Assembly (NCBI GenBank): GCA_016782755.1
Contig: JADHXY010000003.1
Location: 1 to 44,900 of the forward strand
Length of the DNA: 44,900 nucleotides
Source of the DNA: Phycisphaerae bacterium
GTDB taxonomy: Bacteria; Planctomycetota; Phycisphaerae; Sedimentisphaerales; Anaerobacaceae
Reading direction: 5' to 3'
Below, in pieces: positions 8,921 through 18,032 of this stretch. The translations under genes were made by a program, and so were the position numbers. The notes below the pieces were generated by a model. That model ran no database searches. It had not been told where the DNA came from and worked only from the letters and a program-made list of their open reading frames with translations. Each line of letters opens with the position of its first letter. The stretch's first letter is position 1.

Positions 8921-8991
8921 TTGGGGAACAGGGATTCGAACCCCGACTAACTGATTCAGAGTCAGTCGTGCTACCGTTACACTATTCCCCA
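8921..8991 (-). tRNA. tRNA-Gln (anticodon CTG)
   Basis: A 71-base cloverleaf folds by hand. The acceptor is TGGGGAA with TTCCCCA and discriminator A. The D arm is GTG/CAC around TAACGGTAG. The anticodon stem is ACTGA/TCAGT with loop CTCTGAA, giving anticodon CTG at 8957-8959, which reads CAG. The T arm is CGGGG/CCCTG around TTCGAAT. The 3' CCA is not encoded and must be added. A run of Ts follows directly on the minus strand and could end transcription. It lies 85 bases downstream of the GNAT gene on the same strand. Confidence 0.95.
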
Positions 8992-9028
8992 ATCACAAAA
9001 TAATGACAAAAATAATAGCAATTTTACA

Positions 9029-9056
9029 ATTTTACAAATCTTTTGTCTTTTTGCAA
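9029..9056 (-). promoter_or_regulatory. Possible promoter for tRNA-Gln
   Basis: On the minus strand TTGCAA (9051-9056) and TAAAAT (9029-9034) are separated by 16 bases. Transcription would begin about 30 bases before the tRNA 5' end. The surrounding sequence is very AT-rich, so chance matches are easy and the tRNA could instead be co-transcribed with the GNAT gene. Confidence 0.3.
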
Positions 9057-9075
9057 GTATAAGCTTGTGGATTTT

Positions 9076-10077
9076 TTAATTTCTATCCAACTTTAAGATC
9101 AGCACATCTCTTAATCGCCCTCTTATATTGACAAAATCGGGCATGTAAGAGTATTGCACGAAACCGAGGGATTGCAGAATATTTTTCTTTTTTCCGTCAC
9201 ATTCCAGGCAATAGCATATAATCCCTTTAGGTACTCTCGATCTGAATTGAAGGATAGCGGCATTAATAAGGTCGGCTGACTTATTGAGAAAATTGTCGAG
9301 TACAAAGAACTCAAGCGTGGCTAAGTGTCTCTGGGGCGATGACTTAGGACAGTTTATACGCACCAGGCCTGTGATACTGCCTTGATCGGGATTGATAAGG
9401 ACATTTGCTATGTCGTTATTTTTTTCTATATCAGCCATCATCTCAGGGAAAATCGGCAAGAATTTGTTTATTTGAGCATATCTGGTCGAATACAAACCCT
9501 TGTTGAAATCGAAAGTGTACATTCCGGCAGGCTCGCAAATCAATGCCGAAACTTCCGGGAAATCCTGCCAACTCATTTTTCTGATAATTGGATTTTTATT
9601 CGGGCTGTATCTTCTGTTAAAATCCTGCTTTTTGCAAAATAACTTTCGCATTACCAGTCCGTTGTAACCGTTAAAGCCAAGTTTTGCATAGAGCTTTCGG
9701 GCGGGATTATCTTGTTTGACACCGAGGTACACGGCTTTGACCTGCTGAGCCTGAAGATGAGAGAGGAGAAGAGAGCATAAGTGGAAGGCTAATCCGTTTC
9801 TGCGAAAAGAACTCTTGACGCAAACCGGGCCCAGAAGAGCTATTGACGGATTTGCTGATGAATAAAGCGAGCCGGCTGTGGCTATGATTTCGTTATTGTA
9901 TTGGGCTAAAAAAAATGTGTTAAGAAGATTGGGGGCGAGGTTGCCAGCGAGGGCTTTTGCGAAACTGTAATTTCCATATTCAAATATTTTCAAGAGAAAA
10001 GATTCTATCTGCCATGCACGTTTTGATCTGAGAGGTGAACTTACTTTGATTATTTTATAATCTGTGGCGAGTTTCAT
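9076..10077 (-). CDS. GNAT-family N-acetyltransferase
   Basis: A 333-residue protein. Residues about 35-150 form a GNAT domain: the pyrophosphate-binding loop is recognisable as SFRRNGLAFHLCSLLL, followed by YLGVKQDNPARKLYAKLGF, the usual GNAT ending. The C-terminal half (from about 165) may be a second, degenerate GNAT-like domain (LEFFVLDNFLNKSADLINAAI). The substrate cannot be told. The start codon lies within the stop of the sulfatase-like gene (4-base ATGA overlap), so the two are translationally coupled. It is the last protein gene of the nine-gene operon that starts at 20345. Confidence 0.8.
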   Translation of the reverse strand: MKLATDYKIIKVSSPLRSKRAWQIESFLLKIFEYGNYSFAKALAGNLAPNLLNTFFLAQYNNEIIATAGSLYSSANPSIALLGPVCVKSSFRRNGLAFHLCSLLLSHLQAQQVKAVYLGVKQDNPARKLYAKLGFNGYNGLVMRKLFCKKQDFNRRYSPNKNPIIRKMSWQDFPEVSALICEPAGMYTFDFNKGLYSTRYAQINKFLPIFPEMMADIEKNNDIANVLINPDQGSITGLVRINCPKSSPQRHLATLEFFVLDNFLNKSADLINAAILQFRSRVPKGIICYCLECDGKKKNILQSLGFVQYSYMPDFVNIRGRLRDVLILKLDRN

Positions 10078-11417
10078 TTATTCGACTCCGGCAGAGCATC
10101 TATAAGCAAATCCTTTATGCTGTCAAATTGGCTGGCTGTGCTTTGGTCGAAATCATCGAGGCGTATTTCCCTTTGCTCGTGGGGGTCATTTGAGAGGTCA
10201 AAGGCAAAAATCTGTCCATCCCGGGCGATGAATTTCAAGTCGTTAAATCTTACTGCCCTGCAATCAGCGACTGCGCCGCCTGAATATTCGGCTATGATAT
10301 AATCTTGGGTCGTTTTTTTTTCTGCTTTAATAAGCGGTATTATACTTTTGCCTTGACTTTCGGGAGGTATTTCAATGCCGGCGAAATCGAGTATCGTCGG
10401 CATTATATCTACACTGCTAACCATCGAATCTACAACCCCTGTTTGATCATAATCCGGAATTGATACGGCTAAAGGGATGTGAATTAGCTCGTCGTATATT
10501 CCGTGGTGACTTGTGTTTCCATGTTCGTAAAACTGTTCGCCATGATCGGCTGTCAGGATAATCATAGAATCGTCGAACCTGCCCTGCTCTTTGATAAAAT
10601 TTAAGAATTCGCTAATATCCTGGTCGGTTTGCCTGATCTGGCCATCATAGAGGGCTATTATATGTTCTATGTCCCTATCTGATGGCATGTTGCTATAGAG
10701 CGGTTCTTTGGCGATGCCCCTGCCGTCGATGGTGCCGTGATAGTCCTTATCATAAAGGCTGTCATAGGGTGGAGGCGGTAGGTAGTCCCAATGATTATCG
10801 TAAAAGTGGACAAAGAGGAAAAATGGTTTGCCGGTATTTATTTTGAGCCATCTTATCGCGGCATCGTTAATAAGGTCATTGGTTCTTTGCTGGTTGATAT
10901 CGATAGCCTGCTGATTTTCAAAGTTCATCGCAGAAAGAACCATATTCACAGAGTAGTCGTCAAAAATATCAAAACCCTGAGAGAAGCCATTCTCGGAGGT
11001 TAATCTTGGGTTGCAGCAAAAAGCGGCTGTGAAATAATTATTTGCCTTGAGTATTTCAGCAATAGTCGTTACCTGCTCGCTGAGTCTATTGTTAATATGA
11101 GTCACTTGATGTTCTGATGGATACAGGGAAGTAAAAATCGAAGCTGTTGCGGGCATCTGCCAGCTTGACGCTGAAAAGGCATTGGTAAAAAGAAAATTGC
11201 TTTTTGCAAAATCGTCAAAAGCGGGCGTAGTTTCGCGTTTATAGCCGAGTGAACTGGTATGGTCTGCTCTGAGGCTGCTAATTGTAATTAAAATGATGTT
11301 GGGCTGTTGTTTCGCAAAAGCTGAAAGTGTGGTTTTTGCAGGCGGGAAATTTGCGCAGCCGCACAGGAATAAACACAGGCAGTTGAATATTATTATCTTC
11401 GTATTTTGTCCGGACAT
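10074..11417 (-). CDS. Sulfatase-fold lipoprotein with a degenerate active site
   Basis: A 447-residue alkaline-phosphatase-superfamily protein with a lipoprotein signal (LFLCGC, Cys21). The fold is clear: PNIILITISSLRADH, then SSWQMPATASIFTSLYPSEH, and late in the chain ILTADHGEQFYEHGN, a metal-site motif. Two catalytic positions are altered. The first metal-ligand Asp of the usual IDTLRADH motif is Ser (about residue 47). The nucleophile position (Cys/Ser in sulfatases, Thr in LtaS-like enzymes) is Gln87. It may therefore be non-catalytic, or use an unusual mechanism. It follows the TPR gene by 12 bases and overlaps the GNAT gene. No good ribosome site precedes the ATG. A true sulfatase is encoded at 22366. 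Confidence 0.85.
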   Translation of the reverse strand: MSGQNTKIIIFNCLCLFLCGCANFPPAKTTLSAFAKQQPNIILITISSLRADHTSSLGYKRETTPAFDDFAKSNFLFTNAFSASSWQMPATASIFTSLYPSEHQVTHINNRLSEQVTTIAEILKANNYFTAAFCCNPRLTSENGFSQGFDIFDDYSVNMVLSAMNFENQQAIDINQQRTNDLINDAAIRWLKINTGKPFFLFVHFYDNHWDYLPPPPYDSLYDKDYHGTIDGRGIAKEPLYSNMPSDRDIEHIIALYDGQIRQTDQDISEFLNFIKEQGRFDDSMIILTADHGEQFYEHGNTSHHGIYDELIHIPLAVSIPDYDQTGVVDSMVSSVDIMPTILDFAGIEIPPESQGKSIIPLIKAEKKTTQDYIIAEYSGGAVADCRAVRFNDLKFIARDGQIFAFDLSNDPHEQREIRLDDFDQSTASQFDSIKDLLIDALPESNK

Positions 11418-11429
11418 GGTATTTAAAAA

Positions 11430-12782
11430 TTACTTTATGGCATTAAGTTTGTTGAGCATTTCTTTTGCCTGATTCGCTGCCTTGGTAGAGCTGAAATTAT
11501 CCATGACATGTTTTAGTACCGCTACAGCACCTGCATAATCCTGCTGAGACATCAAATCTGTGGCTTGCGAAAGCAGAATTGGTGCGATCATCGGGTCGCT
11601 GCCGAATTCTTTTATCATTTGATGCTCAAGGGCGGCTATCTGTGCATCCTGATTCCTTTGCCTTCGCAATGCCCACCATTTCGTGTACATAAGCTTCGAT
11701 TTGCGGTCTGCACATCGCGGGTCGGCAATGAATGAGTCGATATTTGCAAGAATTGATTCGGCATTATTTGCCCTCGAAAGTGCATAGAAATAGTTCCACG
11801 CAGACTGGCCGTAACTGCTTTGCTGTGGATAATTATCAACTATGTATTTTGCCTGTGCGGCTGCAAGTGCATAATTTTCTGCATCGAGCCAGATATTCAC
11901 AATCTCAAGATGGAGATCGACAAGATTATGCTGTTGGGACTGATCGATAAACTCCATTGCCCTGTTCATGCAATCTACCGCGATATTCGGAAACTCTGAT
12001 TTGCATTTTTTGGCTGTGTCGTAATAAAATTGGAATTCGGAAAAATCATTTCCCCTCAGTTCAGCCGCCAGCTTAGCAAAACATCGTGCCTGATATGTAA
12101 AATCAAATTGCGTAAGGCATGAATCGGAAAAAAGAAGCAGCTGCTCGGAGTCTCGCATCCATTCTGGGATGATCTCTATTTTTATCTGTTTTTCATCCGC
12201 ATCTAAATGCAGCAAACCCAGCACAAGAACATAGTCATAAGTCCCCTTAAATTCCGGATCGGCAATTGCCAGTGACTGTCCGGCCTTAGCTATCCTGCAG
12301 GTGAGAATTATGAGTTTGAGGTCATAGAAAGAAGCCAGAAACTTTTTTTCCTGGTCTTGGAGAGATACAATCATTACAGGCTTTGAGAAAAGATCTTTTG
12401 ATGATTTGTAAAAACTTTTTGCAGGCGTGATGGAATATTTGCTCTTTTCTGTTTTTGCTTTTTCAAAAATTTCGCCTGCAAGCTTGTTTACACTCAAACG
12501 TGCTGCTTTTTTCAATTCTGATATCATCTGCTCAGCAAGAAAACAAGCCGCAGAAAGCTTAGAATTATAAGCCATAAAACCAGCGTCCGTTTTATATTTG
12601 GTTTCTATCCGGGCAAATATCATTTCCCCTTTCTCAAGTGCCTGCTGATCCGAGCCGGTTTTTAGGAGCTGATAAAATTCGGTAAAGTTTGAATCGGGTA
12701 CGCCTTTGGCAAAGGCATTTGACAAAAGCAAGATTGAAATTAAGACACTAATTACCATACTTTTAATTGCTACTGGTTTCAT
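11430..12782 (-). CDS. Secreted TPR-repeat protein
   Basis: A 450-residue protein with a signal peptide (MKPVAIKSMVISVLISILLLSNAFA) and an all-helical body. The last 150 residues contain TPR-like pairs (LVDLHLEIVNIWLDAENYALAAAQAKYIVDNYPQQS; QDYAGAVAVLKHVMDNFSSTKAANQAKEMLNKL), similar in style to YfiO/CpoB TPRs. A periplasmic scaffolding role is the most that can be inferred. The gene has GAGAGGTG before its ATG and overlaps the preceding TPR gene by 20 bases. Its C-terminal repeat resembles that of the LamG-TPR protein of the same operon. Confidence 0.7.
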   Translation of the reverse strand: MKPVAIKSMVISVLISILLLSNAFAKGVPDSNFTEFYQLLKTGSDQQALEKGEMIFARIETKYKTDAGFMAYNSKLSAACFLAEQMISELKKAARLSVNKLAGEIFEKAKTEKSKYSITPAKSFYKSSKDLFSKPVMIVSLQDQEKKFLASFYDLKLIILTCRIAKAGQSLAIADPEFKGTYDYVLVLGLLHLDADEKQIKIEIIPEWMRDSEQLLLFSDSCLTQFDFTYQARCFAKLAAELRGNDFSEFQFYYDTAKKCKSEFPNIAVDCMNRAMEFIDQSQQHNLVDLHLEIVNIWLDAENYALAAAQAKYIVDNYPQQSSYGQSAWNYFYALSRANNAESILANIDSFIADPRCADRKSKLMYTKWWALRRQRNQDAQIAALEHQMIKEFGSDPMIAPILLSQATDLMSQQDYAGAVAVLKHVMDNFSSTKAANQAKEMLNKLNAIK

Positions 12783-14013
12783 TGGGCACCTCTCGTTTTA
12801 ATATTTGCAGTGAATATTCTATCGATTCTTTTGTTTTTGAAATATGACAGTCAGCATTGCCAGTCTCTAATTTGCTAAGTACTTTAAGGCCATGCTTATA
12901 TTTACCGGATTCACAGAGGATAAGGGCATGCTGAAGCTTTGCGTAATTTGAGAGGTTACTCAAAATATTTCGCTGCTGTGAAGTCTCTATATCAATTTCG
13001 GCGGCTTGATTGTACACTTTTTCGAAAAGCTCACAGGCTTGTACTCTTTCGCCAAATCCATCCAGAAGGCACGCAATATGATAATCGATAATGGCACCGC
13101 TAAAACTTTGCTGATACGAATTGCTTAGTTTATTAAGAAAGGCCAGGGTCGATTCCAAAAGAGCCTTGTCGCGGTTTTCCTTGAGAAACTCTATTAAAAT
13201 CACCGGTGCACGAAACGCCGGCTGCCCGATAAGCAGTGAAGGTTTTTTTTGCATCAAAAAGGTTGCGGCTTCGATTTCAAGTTTTATTAACCCAGTTCGA
13301 TAATAATCAGGATATTTAATAAGCTTATTTGCGGCTTTGATATATGAATACGAGCGACCTTTTATCAGGTAAAGCTGGGATATTTTATCTAATAACACAG
13401 CCTCCAGATTCCTTTTTTGATCAAATTCGCGTCCTTCAAAGAACCCGGCAAGTTTCTGGTATTCTGTCATTGCGCTATTGCAATCTCCTTGATGAAGATA
13501 GATTTCTGCTTTGGCAGTGTAAGCATTTGCAGTAAGTTTTGAATAAATTGAAGATGCTTGTTTGTCTTCGGTTCGCTGAAAGAAGTTAGTCGATGTCTCT
13601 ATAACAGACTCAAAGGCTTTGAGTGCATTCGCCGGATCACCCTGCATCAAGTATATCTGGGCTGCCATGTTAAGGCTGCAAAGCTTTATAGTTGGCGGGC
13701 AACCCTGGGCCTGGCATATCTGATTAAAGATTTTGCAGGCTGCTTCTAAATCGCTCGATTTGAATCGAAGGATTCCTGTTCTATACTTTATTCTGTATTC
13801 GATGTTTTTGTCAGAGCAGTTTTGGAGTGCAGATTCCAGTTGTGTTATTACTTCCTGAGCGTTGCTTTTGCTCAAAGGCTCTTTGATTTTATAAGATTTG
13901 CGAAGAACCTCAACGGCTGTTAATTGGTCGGCAAATGACTGGCTGACTATCGAAAAAATGAGAATCAAAGATATAATCACATATTTACAGTTTTCGTATT
14001 TTAGGGTATCCAT
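12763..14013 (-). CDS. Secreted TPR-like helical protein
   Basis: About 416 residues, with a signal peptide-like start (YVIISLILIFSIVSQSFA) and a helical repeat body. TPR-type helices are visible, for example ANALKAFESVIETSTNF, IYLHQGDCNSAMTEYQKLAGFF and LLDGFGERVQACELFEKVYNQA. Function unknown; probably a periplasmic protein-protein scaffold working with the neighbouring TPR protein. ATG at 14013 is preferred because AGGA lies 6 bases upstream; an in-frame ATG at 14028 lacks a ribosome site. The gene overlaps both neighbours, so it is part of one transcript. Confidence 0.7.
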   Translation of the reverse strand: MDTLKYENCKYVIISLILIFSIVSQSFADQLTAVEVLRKSYKIKEPLSKSNAQEVITQLESALQNCSDKNIEYRIKYRTGILRFKSSDLEAACKIFNQICQAQGCPPTIKLCSLNMAAQIYLMQGDPANALKAFESVIETSTNFFQRTEDKQASSIYSKLTANAYTAKAEIYLHQGDCNSAMTEYQKLAGFFEGREFDQKRNLEAVLLDKISQLYLIKGRSYSYIKAANKLIKYPDYYRTGLIKLEIEAATFLMQKKPSLLIGQPAFRAPVILIEFLKENRDKALLESTLAFLNKLSNSYQQSFSGAIIDYHIACLLDGFGERVQACELFEKVYNQAAEIDIETSQQRNILSNLSNYAKLQHALILCESGKYKHGLKVLSKLETGNADCHISKTKESIEYSLQILKREVPNETSSN

Positions 14014-14581
14014 TTCTTGTCCTGACATTTGAAAAAGTTTTTAATTCGATATTTGATGAGGCATGATCTGACGGCTGAACATTGAAATTACCTTCCGTAT
14101 CGATGCGAAGCCAAAGCAGTTCGTTCCGGCTGTAACATGCGTTCAAGATGGCCTCCGAGCAGTTTTCCCAGCAGCCACCCCTTGCGGCTAAGCAATAGTA
14201 AATTTGCTGATAATGGCTATTGTCAGAAATACTCTGCCATTGCCAGCCGTTGAAAATAGTTAATGGCAGCGAACATTCGTTATACAAATGAACCTGCTCA
14301 GCCAGCATTCTTGCAACTTCGTCCAGACAGCGATTGTTTTTTTTGTGGACTATCGATACCGGAAGTTGCGAGGTTTGGACAAGATTTCTTTTGGGTTTGC
14401 ATGACCTGTTGATAAACGGCCCGCTCTTTACAGCCGGTACCCATATACTAACATTTTCCACTTCCGCGGGAGATATTATACAGGTCTCTATCGGAGGCAA
14501 TACCGAATCCGAGGCAGCGAAAGCTTCATAAGCTGCAGTATTAATCAAAAGAATCGATAATGACAGAAAGTTTAATTTCAT
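13985..14581 (-). CDS. Small secreted protein of unknown function
   Basis: A 198-residue protein that I do not recognise. It has a signal peptide (MKLNFLSLSILLINTAAYEAFA) and six or seven cysteines in the mature part, including YYCLAARGGCWENCSEAILNACYS, which suggests disulfides in the periplasm. AAAGGAA lies before the ATG. It sits 10 bases after the ABC permease gene and overlaps the TPR gene that follows, so it likely works with the exporter or the TPR proteins. Confidence 0.65.
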   Translation of the reverse strand: MKLNFLSLSILLINTAAYEAFAASDSVLPPIETCIISPAEVENVSIWVPAVKSGPFINRSCKPKRNLVQTSQLPVSIVHKKNNRCLDEVARMLAEQVHLYNECSLPLTIFNGWQWQSISDNSHYQQIYYCLAARGGCWENCSEAILNACYSRNELLWLRIDTEGNFNVQPSDHASSNIELKTFSNVRTRNGYPKIRKL

Positions 14582-14591
14582 AATATTCCTT

Positions 14592-15455
14592 TCAAAATGT
14601 TGAGAACGCTCCTTTTTTTTTGGCGATTTTCATGCAGTATTTGTTTATAAAAAAAGCTGACGGTGCAAGAAAAATCATGAATAAAAAAAGATAAAAAGCG
14701 TGATCCGCTACCTGAGAAAATGCAGCATTTTTGAAAATGCAAAGCCGCAAAGCTTCGAGAGAATGCGTCAGCGGCAAAAAGACAGATACCTTCTGTAACC
14801 ACAAGGGCAAAACGCTGACCGGAAACATCGTACCAGCAAGAATTGCACCGGCACTGCTGAATATCCAGTTTATCGGGTCTCCTCGCTTTACAACTACCAG
14901 AATACTGCATGAAATCAAACCGAGCATAAGAAAAACAGGAACTGTCAGCAGCAGGATCAACAATGCCGACGACCAGTTGGCATTTGAAAGCTCAAGATTA
15001 AAAATAAATATGGCAACCAAAAAATAGCACGTCACGCGAAAAGTCTCGAAAATAAATTGCCAGATAGAACTGCACATTAAAAGCCACCAGTAGCCGGTCG
15101 GTGTAGCGAACATCGCTTCGAGTATGCCCTGATTCATGGTTTGCCTGATATCGTTTGTCATATTGACAAGGCCGGCTTTGAGGTAGCTGTTCACGGCAAG
15201 GCCGACAAATGCAAATGAAAAATAATCACAGCCGTATTTCCTAAATATCATTGAATCATCAGAATATCCAAGCATCCTGCCTATGAAAAAAATAACGGTT
15301 ACGCTAAAAAATATCTGCAAAAACTGAAAGCAAAACTGCAGCTTATAGCTGACAGCAATTTTGAAGTCCTTTTTAATAAAGGCAAAAATCTTTGCAAATT
15401 CGCAGGCATAACCTTCAAAATTAAATCTTTCGTTTTTTTCAACAGCAGCTTGCAA
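14592..15455 (-). CDS. ABC-2 type transporter permease
   Basis: A 287-residue integral membrane protein with about six hydrophobic segments, typical of ABC-2 export permeases (PF01061 type). The stretch ILAGTMFPVSVLPLWLQKVSVFLPLTHSLEALR matches the conserved region before the last membrane span. Together with the ATPase encoded just upstream it should export an unknown substrate, or act on the envelope. The most likely start is TTG at 15455: AAGGAG lies 9 bases upstream and the next in-frame ATG lies far inside the protein. The ORF can be extended to an ATG at 15527, but that would overlap the ATPase gene by 89 bases without a ribosome site. With TTG the overlap is 17 bases. Confidence 0.85.
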   Translation of the reverse strand: MQAAVEKNERFNFEGYACEFAKIFAFIKKDFKIAVSYKLQFCFQFLQIFFSVTVIFFIGRMLGYSDDSMIFRKYGCDYFSFAFVGLAVNSYLKAGLVNMTNDIRQTMNQGILEAMFATPTGYWWLLMCSSIWQFIFETFRVTCYFLVAIFIFNLELSNANWSSALLILLLTVPVFLMLGLISCSILVVVKRGDPINWIFSSAGAILAGTMFPVSVLPLWLQKVSVFLPLTHSLEALRLCIFKNAAFSQVADHAFYLFLFMIFLAPSAFFINKYCMKIAKKKGAFSTF

Positions 15456-16203
15456 AATATTTCTCTCCTTTAAATCCTGACTTGAAATCAGCGATAGCTC
15501 CCTGTGAAACAATCCTGCCGGAATCAATAATCAAAAATCCGTCACAAATCTCAGGCATCTCTTCGAGCCTGTGCGTGCTCCAGATAGCCATACGCCCCTG
15601 GCCCGCTGAAACGTATTGGCGTATAACTTTCTTGACAGCTGCTGTCGATTCAGGATCAAGGCTATTAGTCACTTCGTCAAGCAAGAGCAGAGACGGCTGG
15701 TGCATTAATGCCCTGATTATCGAAACTTTTTTTCTCATTCCGGCTGAATAATTCTTAAAAAGATCATCTGCCCTTTTTTCAAAATCGAATTGCTTGAGCA
15801 GGACTTCTATCCTTGCCCTGCCATGCTTGGATGTCAAGCCATACAAACGAGCAAAAAACAGCAGGTTATCCCTTCCAGACAAACGCCAGAAAAAACTTCT
15901 TTCGTCACTGCTGACATAACCGATCCCGCGACGGCTTAAATTTTCACAGCCGCCGCAAAGACCGGTCAAATAAAAGATACTGCCAGAATCCTTTTCGAGG
16001 ACGTCAGCTATGATACGAAGCAGCGTAGTTTTTCCCGCACCGTTGGCACCGGCAACGCCGAGTATCTGTCCGGGCTCAATGGTAAAACTGACAGAATCGA
16101 GGGCTTTTATATCTTTTGCCTTTCCCGTAGGCAGCAATAACTGCCTGTATAAAGGGCGAAAGGAACTAAATCTTTTGGATATATTTTTAACCTGCAAAGT
16201 CAT
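15439..16203 (-). CDS. ABC transporter ATP-binding protein
   Basis: A 254-residue ABC ATPase. Walker A is GANGAGKTT, the signature is YSAGMRKKVSIIRAL (in place of LSGGQ, common in ABC-2 exporters), Walker B is LLLLDEVTNSLDPES, and the H-loop is STHRLEEM. The arrangement matches the NodI/CcmA-like class of ABC-2 exporters. It is encoded immediately before, and overlapping, its permease partner and 18 bases after the LamG-TPR gene. The substrate is unknown; envelope glycan or lipid export would fit the neighbours, but this is only inference. Confidence 0.92.
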   Translation of the reverse strand: MTLQVKNISKRFSSFRPLYRQLLLPTGKAKDIKALDSVSFTIEPGQILGVAGANGAGKTTLLRIIADVLEKDSGSIFYLTGLCGGCENLSRRGIGYVSSDERSFFWRLSGRDNLLFFARLYGLTSKHGRARIEVLLKQFDFEKRADDLFKNYSAGMRKKVSIIRALMHQPSLLLLDEVTNSLDPESTAAVKKVIRQYVSAGQGRMAIWSTHRLEEMPEICDGFLIIDSGRIVSQGAIADFKSGFKGEKYFASCC

Positions 16204-16221
16204 TTTCCGCTTTCTCGATTT

Positions 16222-17997
16222 TTACTCAACCATGCTCTTTATTCTGTCCATAGACAGCCTGGCTTTGCCGGCATAACTGCTTTGTGGATAATCACTGATT
16301 ACCAGCTTGAAAGCCTGGGTTGCAAGATCATAGTTTCCCTTGAGCATATGGCAGTAACCAACAAAATAAGCTGCCTGCGGCGACTGCGGAGACAAAGGAT
16401 ACTCAGTTACAAAGGCTAAAAAATCCTTTAGTGCGGAGTCGATTTCACCGGCCTGCACAAAGCATTTTCCCTTGAGTATCAATGCATCCTGACAAAGCTG
16501 CCTCTTCGATGATTTGTACTCGGTGATAAATTCGCCCAGCTCTTCGGCGGCATTTTTATACTGACCGCAGTTAAATATACATTCGATTTTTTTTAGGATT
16601 AATCTGGGATTTTTAGTTTTTTCAGAATCGCATTTCCCTATCAATTCATTATAGATTTTCAAAGCTGCCTCATAGTTACCCTCGGCCTCGCACTTTCCCG
16701 CTTGGCCGCAGTCCTGCTCTACAACATACTCAAAGAGATTTGGTTTTAATCTGCAATGATCGAGATAAATCTTTTTCCAGAAAAGGTTTCTACCAAGGCC
16801 CTTTTCGATTGCCCTGGCGCAACTCAAAGCATCCTCCTTCTCATCAGTTACTGCATCTACAAATAACTTAAATGCTTCTATTTTGGGATGCTCCCCTGAA
16901 AATTTGGCAAATTTAGCAGAAATGGTTTCAATATTATTTACATCGTTACATGTCTCCTTAATTGCTAATTGAAACTTATCAGCGGGAAGCTTTTCTATGA
17001 GCCAGGCCAACGCTTTACTTCCATACGAAGCAGACAGAACCGCCTTCTTATAATCCTCAACATATTCACTCTCAGCTAACCCCGCGGCTTCTTTGGCTAT
17101 CGCTAATTGAAAATACAAATTACTTAATTGGCTTAGTAGAACATTTTTTTTATTCGGCTTCGATATACTTTTTTGCCTTAGTTCAACAATATTGATTTGA
17201 AGAAGTTTAACGGCCCGGCCATACTCTTGTTTTTCCATCAATGCCTTTGCTTTACTAATTACCTCTACGACCTTTTGGCTTTCGGGACCAATAAATGACA
17301 GGGCACGTTGTTTGTAAAGCTGGGTAATTTCTGCCTGATTAAGAGAATTATCGAATATCGCAACTTCATCAACGAGCCCCTTCAACTCATAACCTATCCA
17401 GACGAACCTTTCTTCTTTGGTATCGATCGAATAGTTCCGCATAACATCTATAATTTCTTCTTTGCCGTCCACGTAGAGAACTATGTCACTTAGATGCGGT
17501 GATTGAGACTCTTTGAGAACTACTGCTATGTGGTGCCATTTCCCATCGATTAAAGGTGTTGTGCCCTGAATTATACCCGGCATAACCGATAAGTGCAATA
17601 CGATTGCATCTGATGTCCCATCATTGACCATCAGTTTGGCAAGAATCTCCCACAATCCACCTTTAATCATCGGATTACCCCAGCTAAAGATTGTGCCGGG
17701 GCTTTCGGCTTTGACCCATGCACTGACTGTACGCGGCGACTTACCGCAAATACCCTTATAGCCTAATATTTTGACCAAATCACCTTTCGGGCCAAATCTA
17801 ACCGCTCCACCAAATTTGCCACTATCAGGCTCAAATTTCGCATCGCCTATAAGTGTCGCCGGCTTGTCCCCAAGTCTGTCATTGGCGGTTTTACCTGATG
17901 ATTCGTCCATCTGCCAGTAACCTACCAACTTGGCATTGGTAAATGTCGCCATCAATAAAATAAATCCGATCGAACAAATTAATTTTTTCACATTCAT
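16222..17997 (-). CDS. Secreted LamG domain-TPR fusion protein
   Basis: A 591-residue protein with a signal peptide (residues 1-22). Residues 23 to about 215 form a LamG/concanavalin-like jelly roll: KLVGYWQMDESSGKTANDRLG, then RTVSAWVKAESPGTIFSWG, GKWHHIAVVLKES and GLVDEVAIFDNSLNQAEITQLY are all hallmark stretches. From about 240 to the end it is helical with TPRs, ending in a YbgF/YfiO-like pair (PQAAYFVGYCHMLKGNYDLATQAFKLVISDYPQS). LamG domains often bind sugars, so the protein may bind an extracellular glycan and scaffold other envelope proteins. A GGGAG site precedes the ATG. It lies 35 bases after the hydrolase-like gene. Confidence 0.85.
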   Translation of the reverse strand: MNVKKLICSIGFILLMATFTNAKLVGYWQMDESSGKTANDRLGDKPATLIGDAKFEPDSGKFGGAVRFGPKGDLVKILGYKGICGKSPRTVSAWVKAESPGTIFSWGNPMIKGGLWEILAKLMVNDGTSDAIVLHLSVMPGIIQGTTPLIDGKWHHIAVVLKESQSPHLSDIVLYVDGKEEIIDVMRNYSIDTKEERFVWIGYELKGLVDEVAIFDNSLNQAEITQLYKQRALSFIGPESQKVVEVISKAKALMEKQEYGRAVKLLQINIVELRQKSISKPNKKNVLLSQLSNLYFQLAIAKEAAGLAESEYVEDYKKAVLSASYGSKALAWLIEKLPADKFQLAIKETCNDVNNIETISAKFAKFSGEHPKIEAFKLFVDAVTDEKEDALSCARAIEKGLGRNLFWKKIYLDHCRLKPNLFEYVVEQDCGQAGKCEAEGNYEAALKIYNELIGKCDSEKTKNPRLILKKIECIFNCGQYKNAAEELGEFITEYKSSKRQLCQDALILKGKCFVQAGEIDSALKDFLAFVTEYPLSPQSPQAAYFVGYCHMLKGNYDLATQAFKLVISDYPQSSYAGKARLSMDRIKSMVE

Positions 17998-18032
17998 TTT
18001 GCTGCTCCCATTAAATTAATAAAATAATAAAT

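Noticed and set aside
8738-8992. An 84-codon minus-strand frame across the tRNA region
   Set aside because: Its first 24 codons are a translation of the tRNA-Gln gene (the GVRIPVPQF pattern is typical of that artefact), and the rest has no family signal.
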